Part shown: piece by piece, positions 23,471 to 32,397 of the stretch
Layout: each line of letters starts with the position of its first letter
How positions within the stretch are numbered: the stretch's first letter is position 1
Origin: Paenibacillus agaridevorans
GTDB lineage: Bacteria; Bacillota; Bacilli; Paenibacillales; Paenibacillaceae
DNA length: 35,899 bases
NCBI RefSeq assembly: GCF_003112455.1
Contig: NZ_BDQX01000208.1
Span: 24,528-60,426, forward strand
Direction of reading: 5' to 3'
The notes under the pieces: model-generated
The model's input: the letters and a program-made list of their open reading frames with translations, nothing else
Database searches by the model: none
What the model was told of the DNA's origin: nothing
Translations under genes and position numbers: made by a program

Positions 23471-24156
23471 ACATCGCGGCGCCTTCTCCGCTAGGGCATG
23501 TGCGGGTCGAGCTTGGTCAAGAAGAAGCTCTTCAGGTGCTGCATCCGCGATCGATTATCGCGTTCAGCGGAGCTCCCAGAAATCGCGAGGACAAGTTCAT
23601 GAACATCGGGGGAGCCTTCCGCAAGAAGAAGTGGATCCGTTCCAGGCTTCAGGGGCCGGCTTCGTTTGTCATGGGGCTTCCGGCAGGTTATTCGCTTGTG
23701 CCCATTGAGGTGCCGGAGGGAGGCAGCCTGCTGTTCGACTTTCGCCATATTATGTTTCTCTCCGACGATATGACCTTCAAGAGCAAGGTGATGCGGCTCA
23801 AGACGGCATGGATTACGCGGGAACTGATCCGCATCCAGTTCAGCGGTCCGGGTACGCTGGGCGTACTGTCGGTAGGCGATCTGGCGGTCATTCAGCTGGA
23901 TCAGGAGACGCCGTTGTTCGTGGATAAGGGAGCGCTTGTCGCGTATCCCGACAACGCCTCCATCCAACTGTCCGTCTACGGCAATTCCCTCGCGAGCCAG
24001 CATATGAACGTGCAGTGGGAGCTCAGAGGGAAGGGGCCGGTGCTTATTCAGACGGGTTCGCGGGACAGCGGACTGGAGAGCCGGCTCAGCGACGAAGGCT
24101 GGTTCAAGCGGCTGCTTCGCGAAGTGCTCCCTTTCGGCAGCGTTTATATCAAATAA
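23467..24156 (+). CDS. AIM24-family protein
   Basis: 229 residues, a beta-rich single domain. The pattern of the AIM24/TIGR00266-like family is visible: an early strand HPRSIIAFSGAP, then the Gly-rich GPASFVMGLPAGYSLVPIEV region (positions 62-81), LFVDKGALVAYPDN and a hydrophobic C-terminus GSVYIK. Bacterial members have no settled function; the name comes from a mitochondrial protein. The start codon overlaps the previous stop (ATGA), strong evidence for co-translation with the coiled-coil membrane protein and hence for a shared task, perhaps at the membrane. Two strong terminators follow. Confidence 0.8.
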   Translation: MNIAAPSPLGHVRVELGQEEALQVLHPRSIIAFSGAPRNREDKFMNIGGAFRKKKWIRSRLQGPASFVMGLPAGYSLVPIEVPEGGSLLFDFRHIMFLSDDMTFKSKVMRLKTAWITRELIRIQFSGPGTLGVLSVGDLAVIQLDQETPLFVDKGALVAYPDNASIQLSVYGNSLASQHMNVQWELRGKGPVLIQTGSRDSGLESRLSDEGWFKRLLREVLPFGSVYIK

Positions 24157-24170
24157 CCGATAAACAAACA

Positions 24171-24204
24171 AAAAATCCGCAGCCGAAGAAGGCTGCGGAT
24201 TTTT
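24171..24204 (+). terminator. Rho-independent terminator after the AIM24 gene
   Basis: AAAAATCCGCAGCC (24171-24184), loop GAAGAA, GGCTGCGGATTTTT (24191-24204): a perfect 14-bp stem with A and T tracts, active in both directions. Confidence 0.9.
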
Positions 24205-24216
24205 GGAAGGAATGGG

Positions 24217-24262
24217 AAAAGGGGCTTTCTCCGGCTTAAAAGCCGAAGGAAGCCCCTTTTTT
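24217..24262. terminator. Second terminator between AIM24 and fucosidase genes
   Basis: AAAAGGGGCTT pairs with AAGCCCCTTTT, with an inner CGGCTT-AA-AAGCCG hairpin and T residues on one side, A residues on the other. It probably serves the convergent fucosidase gene as well. Confidence 0.8.
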
Positions 24263-24343
24263 GTTGGGATTTTATCAGGCATTGAAAATCGCAAGACAGA
24301 TTTTTACTGGGTCTTTAGTACCCGTGCCTTCGTTGAGACTACT

Positions 24344-25666
24344 CTAGTCGTTCAGCGTCAGCTCAATTACGGTGTCGCGTTTATCCGGCAACGGATAGGT
24401 GTAATGCTCGGGACGGGCGAAGTTTACGAATGCGTCCTCCTTGAATTCCTTGGCGCTCCAGGGCGTATTTACGATGAGCTCGGAGCCGTCCGCGAGCAGA
24501 TGCGCCGACTTGACGCGGCTGGCTAACCCGGCAAGGACGATGGGACCGATGCTCTCTTCGAATACGTGGGCGTACAGCTTGCCGCCGTTGCTCGTGTACC
24601 GGCCCCAATCGGGCTTCGGCAGCTCCGACGCGCCGCAGCCGTAGATGCTGTCGCCGTTGCGCGCGATCCAGTCGCCGACCTCGGCGAGAATATCCAGCGA
24701 CTCCCTCGGAATGACGCCTTTGGCGTCGGGTCCGACGTTGAGGAGCAGATTTCCGTTTTTGCTCACGCATTCCACGAGCTTGCGGATGACGGTGGCCGGA
24801 CTTTTGTACTGACGGTCGGCGGCGGCATACCCCCAGTTGTTGTTCAGCGTGATGCAGGCCTCCCAAGGGACGGGGTTGCCGTCCGCGCCGGTGATGCCGC
24901 GCGGCGGGATGATCTGCTCCGGCGATGCGAAGTCGCCCGCGTATACCGTAGGCTCGTCGGAATAGATGCTGCCGCCGTGCTCTCCGCTTCCTTCCAGCCG
25001 GTTGTCGATAATAATATGCGGCTGCAGGGAGCGCATCATCCCGATCAGCTCCGTCGCTTTCCACGTTTCCTGGCTCATTTCGCCGTAAGAGAAGTCAAAC
25101 CACATGATGTCGAGCTTGCCGTAGTTCGTCAACAACTCGCGGACCTGCCCGTGCATGTAGGTCAAGTAACGATGGAAGTTTGCGGGATCGCGCTTGAATT
25201 GCTCGTTATTTTTCATGGGATGGATCTGGTCGCCATAAGCGGGATAATCCTCGTGATGCCAGTCGATAAGAGAGTAGTAGAGCCCCACCTTAAGTCCTTC
25301 CGCACGGAATGCTTCCAGAAATTCCGCCACGAGATCGCGGCCGGCCTTCGTGTTCGTCGCCTTGTAATCCGTCAGCTTGCTGTCGAACAGACAGAAGCCG
25401 TCATGGTGCTTGGCGGTCAGCACCGCATATTTCATCCCGGCTTGCTTGGCCGCCTTCGCCCATGCGCGGGGATCGTAGTCCACGGGATCGAATTGTTCGA
25501 AGTAAGGCTGATAATCTTCCACGGTCAATTGCTCGAAGCTGCGGACCCATTCGCCGCGAGCCGGGATGGCGTACAGCCCCCAGTGGATAAACATGCCGAA
25601 CCGGTCGTTAAGGAACCATTCGGTCCGCTCCGTTCGTTCCTTGATTAATCGTTGTCCAGTACTCAT
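24344..25666 (-). CDS. Alpha-L-fucosidase, GH29
   Basis: 440 residues, hydrolyses terminal fucose from glycans. GH29 features: DRFGMFIHWGLYAIP (21-35), AKHHDGFCLFDS (85-96), GLYYSLIDWH (128-137) and the nucleophile D191 in LDIMWFDFSYGE. The C-terminal third is a short beta-sandwich. There is no signal peptide, so it acts inside the cell on imported oligosaccharides. The frame continues upstream to 26269, but AGGAGG (25675-25680) sits 8 nt before the ATG at 25666, and the extension would run through the divergent AraC gene. It is divergent from that AraC gene, its probable regulator. Confidence 0.93.
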   Translation of the reverse strand: MSTGQRLIKERTERTEWFLNDRFGMFIHWGLYAIPARGEWVRSFEQLTVEDYQPYFEQFDPVDYDPRAWAKAAKQAGMKYAVLTAKHHDGFCLFDSKLTDYKATNTKAGRDLVAEFLEAFRAEGLKVGLYYSLIDWHHEDYPAYGDQIHPMKNNEQFKRDPANFHRYLTYMHGQVRELLTNYGKLDIMWFDFSYGEMSQETWKATELIGMMRSLQPHIIIDNRLEGSGEHGGSIYSDEPTVYAGDFASPEQIIPPRGITGADGNPVPWEACITLNNNWGYAAADRQYKSPATVIRKLVECVSKNGNLLLNVGPDAKGVIPRESLDILAEVGDWIARNGDSIYGCGASELPKPDWGRYTSNGGKLYAHVFEESIGPIVLAGLASRVKSAHLLADGSELIVNTPWSAKEFKEDAFVNFARPEHYTYPLPDKRDTVIELTLND

Positions 25667-25819
25667 GCGAGAAACCTCCTGTCTCGTAATGTTCAGCATC
25701 AGTTTACCAAGCTTGTGATAGAATGGACAGAGAAGGAAACTAACTATCGCGGGTAAAAAAATAGCGGATAACCAGGCTTGGACAAGTTCCTGTTCAAGCG
25801 ACAGAACGGGGAGGTACGC

Positions 25820-26644
25820 ATGGACGGAAGCGTCATCGGCGGAGCCGCGCGCGACATGGTATTGGGTATGCAGGTTGAGGTGCTTGAAGCGAAGTTGACG
25901 CAATGCTGGACGGGCTGGCGCGAGCTGGATTATCGTCCGGCTTTTAATAAACTGTACTTTATTCTGGACGGGGAAGGCTGGATCAAAATCGAAGACCGGG
26001 AGCTGTATCCGGAGCCGGGGCAAGTCGTGTTGATGCCCGCGCATAAGCAGCAATCGTTTTCGGCGATCAGCGATCGCCCCTTCCGCAAATATTGGTGCCA
26101 CTTCACTGCTATAACGGGGCAGACGGATGTCTTTCATTGGCTGGATCTGCCATACAGCTTCGCGGGACTGGACCGAGCCGTAGTGGAAGAACTGTTCTGC
26201 GAGCTTGTGTCCGCGCACCAGGATTCGTCCATCGCAGCCAGACTTAAGGAGAAGGCGATTCTGCTTCACATCCTGTCTTTGTTAATGGAGGCGCAGCCCG
26301 TTCGCATCCGCCAGAGCCAGAGCCATGAGATGGAGAGGCTGACGCTCATTCAGCGATATGTGGACGAGCATCTCGATCAAGAGATGACGCTGGAGGAGCT
26401 GGCGGAGGTGCTGCATCTGCATCCCAACTATTTCAGCAAATATTTTAAGCGCCACTTCGGCATTCCGCCGCTCAAGTACGTCAGCCGCAAGCGCATGGAT
26501 CATGCCAAGCTGCTGCTCAAGACGACGTCCCGAAGCGTGAAGGAGGTCGCTGCGGCCACGGGCTTCGACGACGCCAACTATTTCTCCAAAACGTTCCGCA
26601 GGGAAGTGGGCTTCAGTCCTTCGGAGTATCGGTTGAATGTGTGA
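25820..26644 (+). CDS. AraC-family transcriptional regulator of the fucosidase locus
   Basis: 274 residues. Cupin-type sensing domain at the N-terminus (LYFILDGEGWIKIEDRELYP, PGQVVLMPAHK) and an AraC double helix-turn-helix at the C-terminus (LEELAEVLHLHPNYFSKYFK; VKEVAAATGFDDANYFSKTF; GFSPSEYR). GGGGAGG lies 5 nt before the ATG at 25820; a TTG at 25778 is in frame but lacks a site. The 153-bp region shared with the divergent GH29 gene suggests control of that gene, with a sugar as inducer. A terminator follows at once. Confidence 0.9.
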   Translation: MDGSVIGGAARDMVLGMQVEVLEAKLTQCWTGWRELDYRPAFNKLYFILDGEGWIKIEDRELYPEPGQVVLMPAHKQQSFSAISDRPFRKYWCHFTAITGQTDVFHWLDLPYSFAGLDRAVVEELFCELVSAHQDSSIAARLKEKAILLHILSLLMEAQPVRIRQSQSHEMERLTLIQRYVDEHLDQEMTLEELAEVLHLHPNYFSKYFKRHFGIPPLKYVSRKRMDHAKLLLKTTSRSVKEVAAATGFDDANYFSKTFRREVGFSPSEYRLNV

Positions 26645-26652
26645 GCGTCAAG

Positions 26653-26675
26653 CGCCTCCCCGGAGGCGTTTTTTT
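26653..26675 (+). terminator. Rho-independent terminator after the AraC gene
   Basis: CGCCTCC-CC-GGAGGCG (26653-26668) followed by seven T residues. Confidence 0.9.
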
Positions 26676-26811
26676 CGTGTGGGCAAGTAGGCTCGATTGT
26701 TGATCTTAGATAACGAACGAATGGTGGCATAAACGCGATGATGAAAGTTTAGCAACCTTTGGATAATGCATGAGGTCTAATGTAGTAAGAAGCGCGAAGG
26801 GTGGTCATGCA

Positions 26812-27324
26812 ATGAGAGGTTCGTACAAAGGGAAAAGAAGTTTGATCGGTGGTGTGGTTATTCTGATGCTTATAATAACGGCAACCGCATGCATGAAGCC
26901 GGAAGACAAAATGTTCGAGGAATCAGACTTTGCCGCCACGGTTGAAACGGTTGATGCAAGGACATGGAAAGCCAATGAAGATATCGAAATTACGACAGGG
27001 GTGATCAATTTGACGAATCGATCGGCGGCTGTTTATCACGCCTCCCCGCTTATCCATGTGCAAATTTACGATGAGCGCGATCAACCCCAGATTGAGATGC
27101 TTGTTACCGATTCTATTGGCATTAACGGCATAGCGAAGCCCAATGAAACGTACAATCCCGATAAGGAGATCTACGAGTCGGGCAAACGAATCATTCAGAT
27201 CGAACAGCCGGGAACGTACACGCTGGTGGCCACGGCAACATTTGATGTGAAGCTGAATGGAGACCGAAAGCAATCGTTTCGAATTGTTTCGGAGCCATTC
27301 GAAATTCAGATAACCGAATCTTAG
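26812..27324 (+). CDS. Probable secreted lipoprotein of unknown function
   Basis: 170 residues. Basic start MRGSYKGKRS, hydrophobic core IGGVVILMLIITATA, then Cys, giving a lipobox-like end (ATAC) with Ala where Leu is usual, so lipidation is likely but not certain. The mature part reads as a beta-sandwich: DIEITTGVINLTNRSAAVYH and later PGTYTLVATATFDV, similar in layout to Ig-like or BsuPI-like domains, without enough identity to name one. AAGGGTGG lies 8 nt before the ATG at 26812; the ATG at 26770 would precede it by 14 residues without a ribosome site. No evident functional link to its neighbours. Confidence 0.65.
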   Translation: MRGSYKGKRSLIGGVVILMLIITATACMKPEDKMFEESDFAATVETVDARTWKANEDIEITTGVINLTNRSAAVYHASPLIHVQIYDERDQPQIEMLVTDSIGINGIAKPNETYNPDKEIYESGKRIIQIEQPGTYTLVATATFDVKLNGDRKQSFRIVSEPFEIQITES

Positions 27325-27394
27325 AACGTACTTACATAGTATTACAGGATAAGCATTTACATGATGTAACTCCAGCGTATATGTCGCAATATCC

Positions 27395-27423
27395 TTCCAT
27401 TCATTGATTAATTCGTCTATAAT
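27395..27423 (+). promoter_or_regulatory. Possible promoter of the diguanylate cyclase gene
   Basis: A consensus TATAAT (27418-27423) has a weak -35 (TTCCAT, 27395-27400) exactly 17 nt upstream and lies about 55 nt before the TTG start. Confidence 0.4.
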
Positions 27424-27478
27424 ACTGCTTGTTCGACAAATATGGACAATCTTTTCGCGGGATTGGGAAGGACAGGCT

Positions 27479-29113
27479 TTGAAACTGAGAACTTATTTTG
27501 CATTATCGTTCGCGCTTATAATTTTACTTGTTATTGCATCAGTATCTACGTTATATGGACAGCGGACAAAAACCGTGTTAGAGAAGGAAATTGGGGGACA
27601 GGTCGCAGCCCTGGCATACGGTATGACCGATAAGCTGGACCGTTACATGTGGTCGCGTTATAACGAGATCATGCTGTTGAGTACGCTGAACACGCTGAAG
27701 GAGCAGGAGGATCTGAAGGAGGTCAGCCGCCTGCTGAACGAATTGCAGGACAACATTCCGGCGTTCTCTTGGGTAGCTCTGCTGGATGCGCAGGGCATCG
27801 TGAGGGCGGCGACCAAAGACCTTATGATCGGTGTGAATTTCGAGAAACGTCCCGTTTTTCTTGAGGCGCTCCAAAAGCCGTTTATCGGTGATGTTCATGA
27901 AGCTGTGCTGTTAGCCGAGCAGTTGACGAGCCCGTCGGGCGATCCGCTCAAGGTCGTCGATATCAGCACGCCTTTATACGACAACAAAGGAGTGTTTACG
28001 GGCATACTCGCGGCGCAACTGAGCTGGGAATGGTCGCAGGAGCTGCAGAAATCGTTGCTTGCTCCTTACCATAGAGACCGAAAGCAGGAGCTTGAGGTGT
28101 TCGTATTAAGGGAGAAGGATAATACGGTATTGTCGGGTCCCGAGGATATGATCGGACAATTGCTTCAGTTGACTGACCTGGAAACATTGAGCACGGACAA
28201 CAAATGGGATGTGCGACGATGGCCGGACGGGAAAAAATATTTGACCGGCTTCGCTCAAAGTTCGGGTTACGGCAACTACCCCGGGCTAGGCTGGAGGATT
28301 GTCGTCCGTCAGCCGGCGGAACTGGCTTTTGCTCCCGTACAGGAGCTTATTGCGTTCATGACCTTGCTTGGTCTCGCGCTGGCCGTGGCATGCGCGCTGA
28401 TAGGATGGCTGCTCGCTCGCAAAGTATCGAAGCCGCTGTCGCTTATAGCAGAAGCGGCGAACAAGCTCCGCAGAGGAGAGAATGCCGAAATTCCTTATTC
28501 GAAGGGGATTAAGGACATTGAGTTGCTGTCCGGTTCTCTGCGGTCGCTGATCGCGGATCTGACGGAGACCGAGACTCAGCTTGTTCGAATGGAGGACAAG
28601 GCTCATCACGATAAGCTGACGGGATTGCTTAACCGGTCCGCGATGGATGTCATCGTTCAGCGTGCCGTCAGGCAAGCGGAGGAGCAGCGCAGCTCGCTAT
28701 CATTCGTTTATATGGATCTCGATGGCTTTAAGAACATTAACGATACGCATGGCCATGCGGCCGGGGACGAGCTTCTAAAGGAGGTTGCCGCCAGGCTTTG
28801 GAAGAATGCGCGGAGCGGCGATTACTTGTTCCGTATGGGCGGAGACGAATTCGTCCTCATCCTGTCCGTGTCCCGAGCGAATGCCGAACTAGAGGCGGAG
28901 GCGGTAGCGACGAGTGTGTTGGAGGCCGTGCGGCAGCCGTATGAGATTGATGGCAAGATAATGGGGGTAAGCTGCAGCATCGGACTCGCGATGTGGCCGC
29001 AAGATGATCGCGATCCGTTAAGCCTGCTGCGGGATGCCGACGAAGCGCTCTACGCCTCCAAGAGCAAAGGGAAAAACCAGCTGACATTTGCCCGCAGCAG
29101 CGTCACTGCATAA
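27479..29113 (+). CDS. Membrane diguanylate cyclase with extracytoplasmic Cache-type sensor
   Basis: Makes cyclic di-GMP from two GTP. 544 residues from a TTG start at 27479, chosen because GGAAGGA lies 6 nt upstream. One membrane helix near the N-terminus (FALSFALIILLVIASV), an extracytoplasmic sensor of dCache type (about 35-270, with FSWVALLDAQGIVRAA), a second helix (LLGLALAVACALIGWLLA), a HAMP-like linker, then the GGDEF domain. The active-site motif RMGGDEF is intact (GGDEF at 454-458) and an RSGD inhibitory site at 445-448 sits five residues before it, so product inhibition is expected. No EAL domain is present. A terminator follows. Confidence 0.92.
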   Translation: MKLRTYFALSFALIILLVIASVSTLYGQRTKTVLEKEIGGQVAALAYGMTDKLDRYMWSRYNEIMLLSTLNTLKEQEDLKEVSRLLNELQDNIPAFSWVALLDAQGIVRAATKDLMIGVNFEKRPVFLEALQKPFIGDVHEAVLLAEQLTSPSGDPLKVVDISTPLYDNKGVFTGILAAQLSWEWSQELQKSLLAPYHRDRKQELEVFVLREKDNTVLSGPEDMIGQLLQLTDLETLSTDNKWDVRRWPDGKKYLTGFAQSSGYGNYPGLGWRIVVRQPAELAFAPVQELIAFMTLLGLALAVACALIGWLLARKVSKPLSLIAEAANKLRRGENAEIPYSKGIKDIELLSGSLRSLIADLTETETQLVRMEDKAHHDKLTGLLNRSAMDVIVQRAVRQAEEQRSSLSFVYMDLDGFKNINDTHGHAAGDELLKEVAARLWKNARSGDYLFRMGGDEFVLILSVSRANAELEAEAVATSVLEAVRQPYEIDGKIMGVSCSIGLAMWPQDDRDPLSLLRDADEALYASKSKGKNQLTFARSSVTA

Positions 29114-29144
29114 TGACAAGTCTTTATGGAAACGTCTGATAGGA

Positions 29145-29193
29145 GAAGAAATTCAGTCTGTGCACAATATGCATGCTGATTTCTTCTTTTTTT
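29145..29193 (+). terminator. Rho-independent terminator after the diguanylate cyclase gene
   Basis: GAAGAAATTCAG (29145-29156) pairs with CTGATTTCTTC (29176-29186), with one bulged base, and is followed by seven T residues. Confidence 0.8.
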
Positions 29194-29313
29194 GTTGCGA
29201 GTCGAATTGAATATGGGTAAATATGGGATATAAATTATCTCAAAACAAATTGGACAAATATGCTATATTAAGGGCAGGATATAGATTCGGAGATTCGTGA
29301 AGGAGACTTCGTC

Positions 29314-30576
29314 GTGCTGCTCTTTCTAAAGGAGTTTTTATTTAACGTTTTTATTATTTCATCTCCTTTCGTATTATACCCTTATTTGCACAGAATCAGA
29401 GACAGGGTCAACGCATACCGCGCCTATTTGTTCCTGCTTTGCTGCATAGCCATCCTGGCGACGATGTGTTTCCCGGTCATGATGAACGGAATCTCTTACG
29501 ATTTTCGTTCCGTACCGCTCGTAATCGGCACATTGTACGGAGGTCCCGTTGTATCCCTGCTTCTGTACGGGGTCATTATCGCCACGAGGTACGTGTTGGG
29601 AATATCCGATATTCTGATGTACATAATTTCGCTGCTGCCCACCTATTGTATCGCGTGGCTGGCGATGAAGGGGTACGACGCGGCGTCGCTTCGCATGAAG
29701 GCGGTTATCGCCGTGCTGGCATGCGCGCTCATTAAATTAGTGACGTTCACCACCTATTTAATTACGAAGGGTCAGCTTTATCTGTTGACTAACAACCCGA
29801 TGGAGACTATTGCCACCTATGTGTTCCAAAGTTTTATTCTGGTAATGGGAGTTTTGATCATCGAATTTATGAGGCGATACAGCCGCATTCAAGACGAGGT
29901 CGTCAATACGGAACGGATGAAGCTCGTCAGCGAGATTGCCGCGTCCGTGGCGCATGAAATCCGAAACCCGCTCACGTCGGTTCGGGGTTTTATTCAATTG
30001 CTTGGCACGAAGGAGCTTACTCCCGAGAAGAAGGAGCAATACAAGGCCATCTGCTTTGCGGAGCTTGACCGGGCGGAAGGCATTATTTCCGATTACTTGT
30101 CGCTCGCCCGCAATGATCTGGAGGTGATCGAGGAGATTGACCTTAATGCGGAGCTGGGTTATATGTTCAATCTGCTTCTTAATTACGCTAACTTCAACAA
30201 CATCAGATTACATGTTTCCTATTATGAAGAGAGCAAGCTGGCCGTCATGGGGGACAGGCACAAGTTTAGACAGGTGCTGCTTAACATCGGCAAAAATGCC
30301 ATTGAGGCGATGCCAAATGGCGGGGATCTTTCTCTCGAGCTTAGCAAGCAGGCCGGCACGGCGGTAATCCGGATTGCGGATACGGGTATCGGCATGAGCG
30401 CCGACCAGGTTAAACGGTTAGGTACGCCATATTATTCCACCAAGGATAAGGGAACGGGGCTTGGCACGATGGTATCCTTTAATATCGTTAAGAAGATGGG
30501 CGGGATGATACATATCGATAGCGAGCCTGGCAAAGGAACGACGTTTGTGCTGCAATTTCAAAATATATCGATTTAA
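29314..30576 (+). CDS. KinB-like membrane sensor histidine kinase
   Basis: 420 residues. Five or six membrane helices in residues 1-185 form a 5TM LytS/KinB-type sensor without a large external domain. The HisKA domain has H214 in SVAHEIRNPLTSVRGF, and the ATPase domain has the N box NIGKNAIEAM (324-333), DTGIG (356-360) and GTGLG (380-384). This architecture matches the KinB/KinC-type kinases that feed phosphate into the Spo0F-Spo0A relay, but an orphan kinase of another path is possible, since no response regulator is adjacent. GTG start with AAGGAG 8-9 nt upstream. Confidence 0.9.
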   Translation: MLLFLKEFLFNVFIISSPFVLYPYLHRIRDRVNAYRAYLFLLCCIAILATMCFPVMMNGISYDFRSVPLVIGTLYGGPVVSLLLYGVIIATRYVLGISDILMYIISLLPTYCIAWLAMKGYDAASLRMKAVIAVLACALIKLVTFTTYLITKGQLYLLTNNPMETIATYVFQSFILVMGVLIIEFMRRYSRIQDEVVNTERMKLVSEIAASVAHEIRNPLTSVRGFIQLLGTKELTPEKKEQYKAICFAELDRAEGIISDYLSLARNDLEVIEEIDLNAELGYMFNLLLNYANFNNIRLHVSYYEESKLAVMGDRHKFRQVLLNIGKNAIEAMPNGGDLSLELSKQAGTAVIRIADTGIGMSADQVKRLGTPYYSTKDKGTGLGTMVSFNIVKKMGGMIHIDSEPGKGTTFVLQFQNISI

Positions 30577-30578
30577 CG

Positions 30579-30616
30579 AAAAAATCCGGAAGGGCAAAAG
30601 CCCTCTCCGGATTTTT
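30579..30616. terminator. Bidirectional terminator between the kinase gene and hflX
   Basis: AAAAATCCGG-AAGGGC, loop AAAA, GCCCT-CT-CCGGATTTTT: a long stem with A tract on one side and T tract on the other, between two convergent genes. Confidence 0.9.
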
Positions 30617-30632
30617 GGTATTCGTATCTTGC

Positions 30633-31919
30633 TTAGCTCTCGGCGTCCACCTCGACAAAGTCGTTCTTAAAACGTTCATAGTCGGCTGTGCTGCATTCGA
30701 TCAGCATACGCGTGCCCTCGGCTTCGTAACTGGTCGACATGACATGGGCATGCTCGTTGAAGTAAGACACGAGCTTTCCCTGATTAAAGGGGATAAGAAT
30801 ATCCTTTTTGACGTAATTGGCGAAAATATGGGAGCGAACGACTTCGATCAGCTCCTGAATCCCTTGGCCTTCCTTCACCGACATATAGACCGAATTGCCG
30901 GACCTCATGGGATAAGGATGCTCCGTCAGATCGCATTTGTTGTAGGCGTAGACAGTCGGGATGCCGTCAGCGCCCAGCTCGCCCAACGTCTCGTTAGTGA
31001 CGGTTACGAGCTGCTCGTAATCTTCGTGCGCGTAGTCTACGACGTGCACGAGCAGATCGGCTTCCGTTACCTCCTCCAGCGTGGAACGGAACGCTTTGAT
31101 GAGGTGATGGGGCAGCTGGCTGACGAAGCCGACGGTATCCGTAAGCAGGAACGACTTGTTGTCCGGCAGCTCGATGCTGCGTACCGATGTCTCCAGCGTA
31201 GCGAACAGCATATCCTTGGCGAATACCTGCTTCGTCGTGTCGGGGTCGTACGCCTCCAGAAGAGCGTTCATAAGGCTGGATTTGCCGGTATTCGTATATC
31301 CGACCAAACAGACGACAGGCATTTCGTTTTTCTTCCGTTTTTTTCGCTGATTTTGGCGCGTCGCCACGAGCTTCTCCAGTTCGGCTTGCAACGCGGTGAT
31401 CCGCTCCTCGATGCGCCTGCGGTCGAGCTCGAGCTTTGTCTCCCCTGCGCCTCTGTTTTTCAGGCCGGATCCGCCGCCCTGGCGGCCAAGAGAAGCGCGA
31501 AGGCCCACGAGGCGAGGGAGAGAATACTGCAGCCGCGCGACTTCGACCTGGAGCTGCGCCTCGCGGGTTTTAGCACGTTCGGCGAAGATGTCCAGGATCA
31601 GAATCGTGCGGTCGATGACCGTGCATGCGAGCTCGGCTTCCAGATTGCGGATCTGGGAAGGGGAAAGCTCGTCGTTAAAGACAACCAGCTCGCACTCTCG
31701 GGCTTCCATCAGAGCGCGCAGCTCCTGGATCTTGCCCGTGCCGATGTAATGGGTTGGATTGATGCGGTCGGCCTTCTGGCTGAGCTCATCCACCACTTCG
31801 ATATAACAGGCATCGGCCAGGTTGCGGAGCTCCATCATGGCATATTCGAAGTCGGTGCCGTTCTTCAGCTGGACGCCGACGATAATCGCTTTTTGTTTCG
31901 TTTCATTTGGTTCCGTCAT
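30633..31919 (-). CDS. hflX: GTPase HflX, ribosome-splitting factor
   Basis: 428 residues. HflX splits stalled 70S ribosomes, typically under heat stress. An N-terminal HflX domain (YIGTGKIQEL, FNDELSPSQIRNLE, TVIDRTILILDIFAERA at about 100-116) with the Gly-rich GRQGGGSGLKNRGAGETKLE linker (145-164) is followed by a G domain: G1 GYTNTGKSS (207-215), G3 DTVGF (261-265), G4 NKCD (327-330). GGAGG lies about 10 nt before the ATG. Single gene; its position beside RNA-repair genes is not close enough (20 kb) to imply a link. Confidence 0.96.
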   Translation of the reverse strand: MTEPNETKQKAIIVGVQLKNGTDFEYAMMELRNLADACYIEVVDELSQKADRINPTHYIGTGKIQELRALMEARECELVVFNDELSPSQIRNLEAELACTVIDRTILILDIFAERAKTREAQLQVEVARLQYSLPRLVGLRASLGRQGGGSGLKNRGAGETKLELDRRRIEERITALQAELEKLVATRQNQRKKRKKNEMPVVCLVGYTNTGKSSLMNALLEAYDPDTTKQVFAKDMLFATLETSVRSIELPDNKSFLLTDTVGFVSQLPHHLIKAFRSTLEEVTEADLLVHVVDYAHEDYEQLVTVTNETLGELGADGIPTVYAYNKCDLTEHPYPMRSGNSVYMSVKEGQGIQELIEVVRSHIFANYVKKDILIPFNQGKLVSYFNEHAHVMSTSYEAEGTRMLIECSTADYERFKNDFVEVDAES

Positions 31920-31938
31920 TATTCATCATCCTCCGGAA

Positions 31939-32397
31939 TTAGGGCGTGGTCTGAATACTCCGAGGGGAGCGGGTTTTCAGACACGACCTAGGTTTGGGTA
32001 CAAAAAAACACAGGCATGCCTGCCCGTGCCCGACGATATACGACCTGAGGAGATAGGAAGGCGTCGCTACAGCATGGGATCGCCGCCGCTCGAGGAACTT
32101 GATTATGGTCCAATCCTTAAGCGATTGCACCAAAGCAAGCCGTGCGGCAATAGACGGCCAATCCGACGGGGGCCATGCTCCCGCGTCTCGGCTGCTGCAG
32201 TTGAAGTAAAGCTTCATGTAGACAGACCTGTCCTGAGTCCTCCGCCGTATGGGCAGAGCGGTATATACTTTGCAATTAGCCGCGCAAAGACCTGACTCGG
32301 ATGTAATCTATCACACGAAACCCTCCGTTCCTTTGGAATGAGAACAGTGTAGCACAAGGACGAAACATGAAGCAACCGACTAAACATTTATAACCGT
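31939..32397. other. Gap between hflX and the HxlR gene; weak open frame, terminator-like palindrome
   Basis: A 92-codon minus-strand frame (31939-32217, starting MKLYFNCSSRDAG) is present, but no ribosome site precedes it and no family is recognised. A palindrome CAGGCATGCCTG (32011-32022), followed on the minus strand by seven T residues, lies inside that frame. That would fit the end of a short minus-strand transcript better than a gene. A TATATA-like -10 occurs at about 32261-32268. I see nothing firmer here. Confidence 0.25.

Noticed and set aside
24566..25648. 360-codon plus-strand frame opposite the fucosidase gene
   Set aside because: Shadow frame caused by GC-rich codons; no domain and no start signal.
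25667..26269. N-terminal extension of the fucosidase to 641 residues
   Set aside because: It would run antisense through the AraC regulator; a strong ribosome site marks the start at 25666 and the extension does not resemble GH29.
30615..31991. 458-codon plus-strand frame opposite hflX
   Set aside because: Shadow of hflX, whose protein matches the HflX family throughout.
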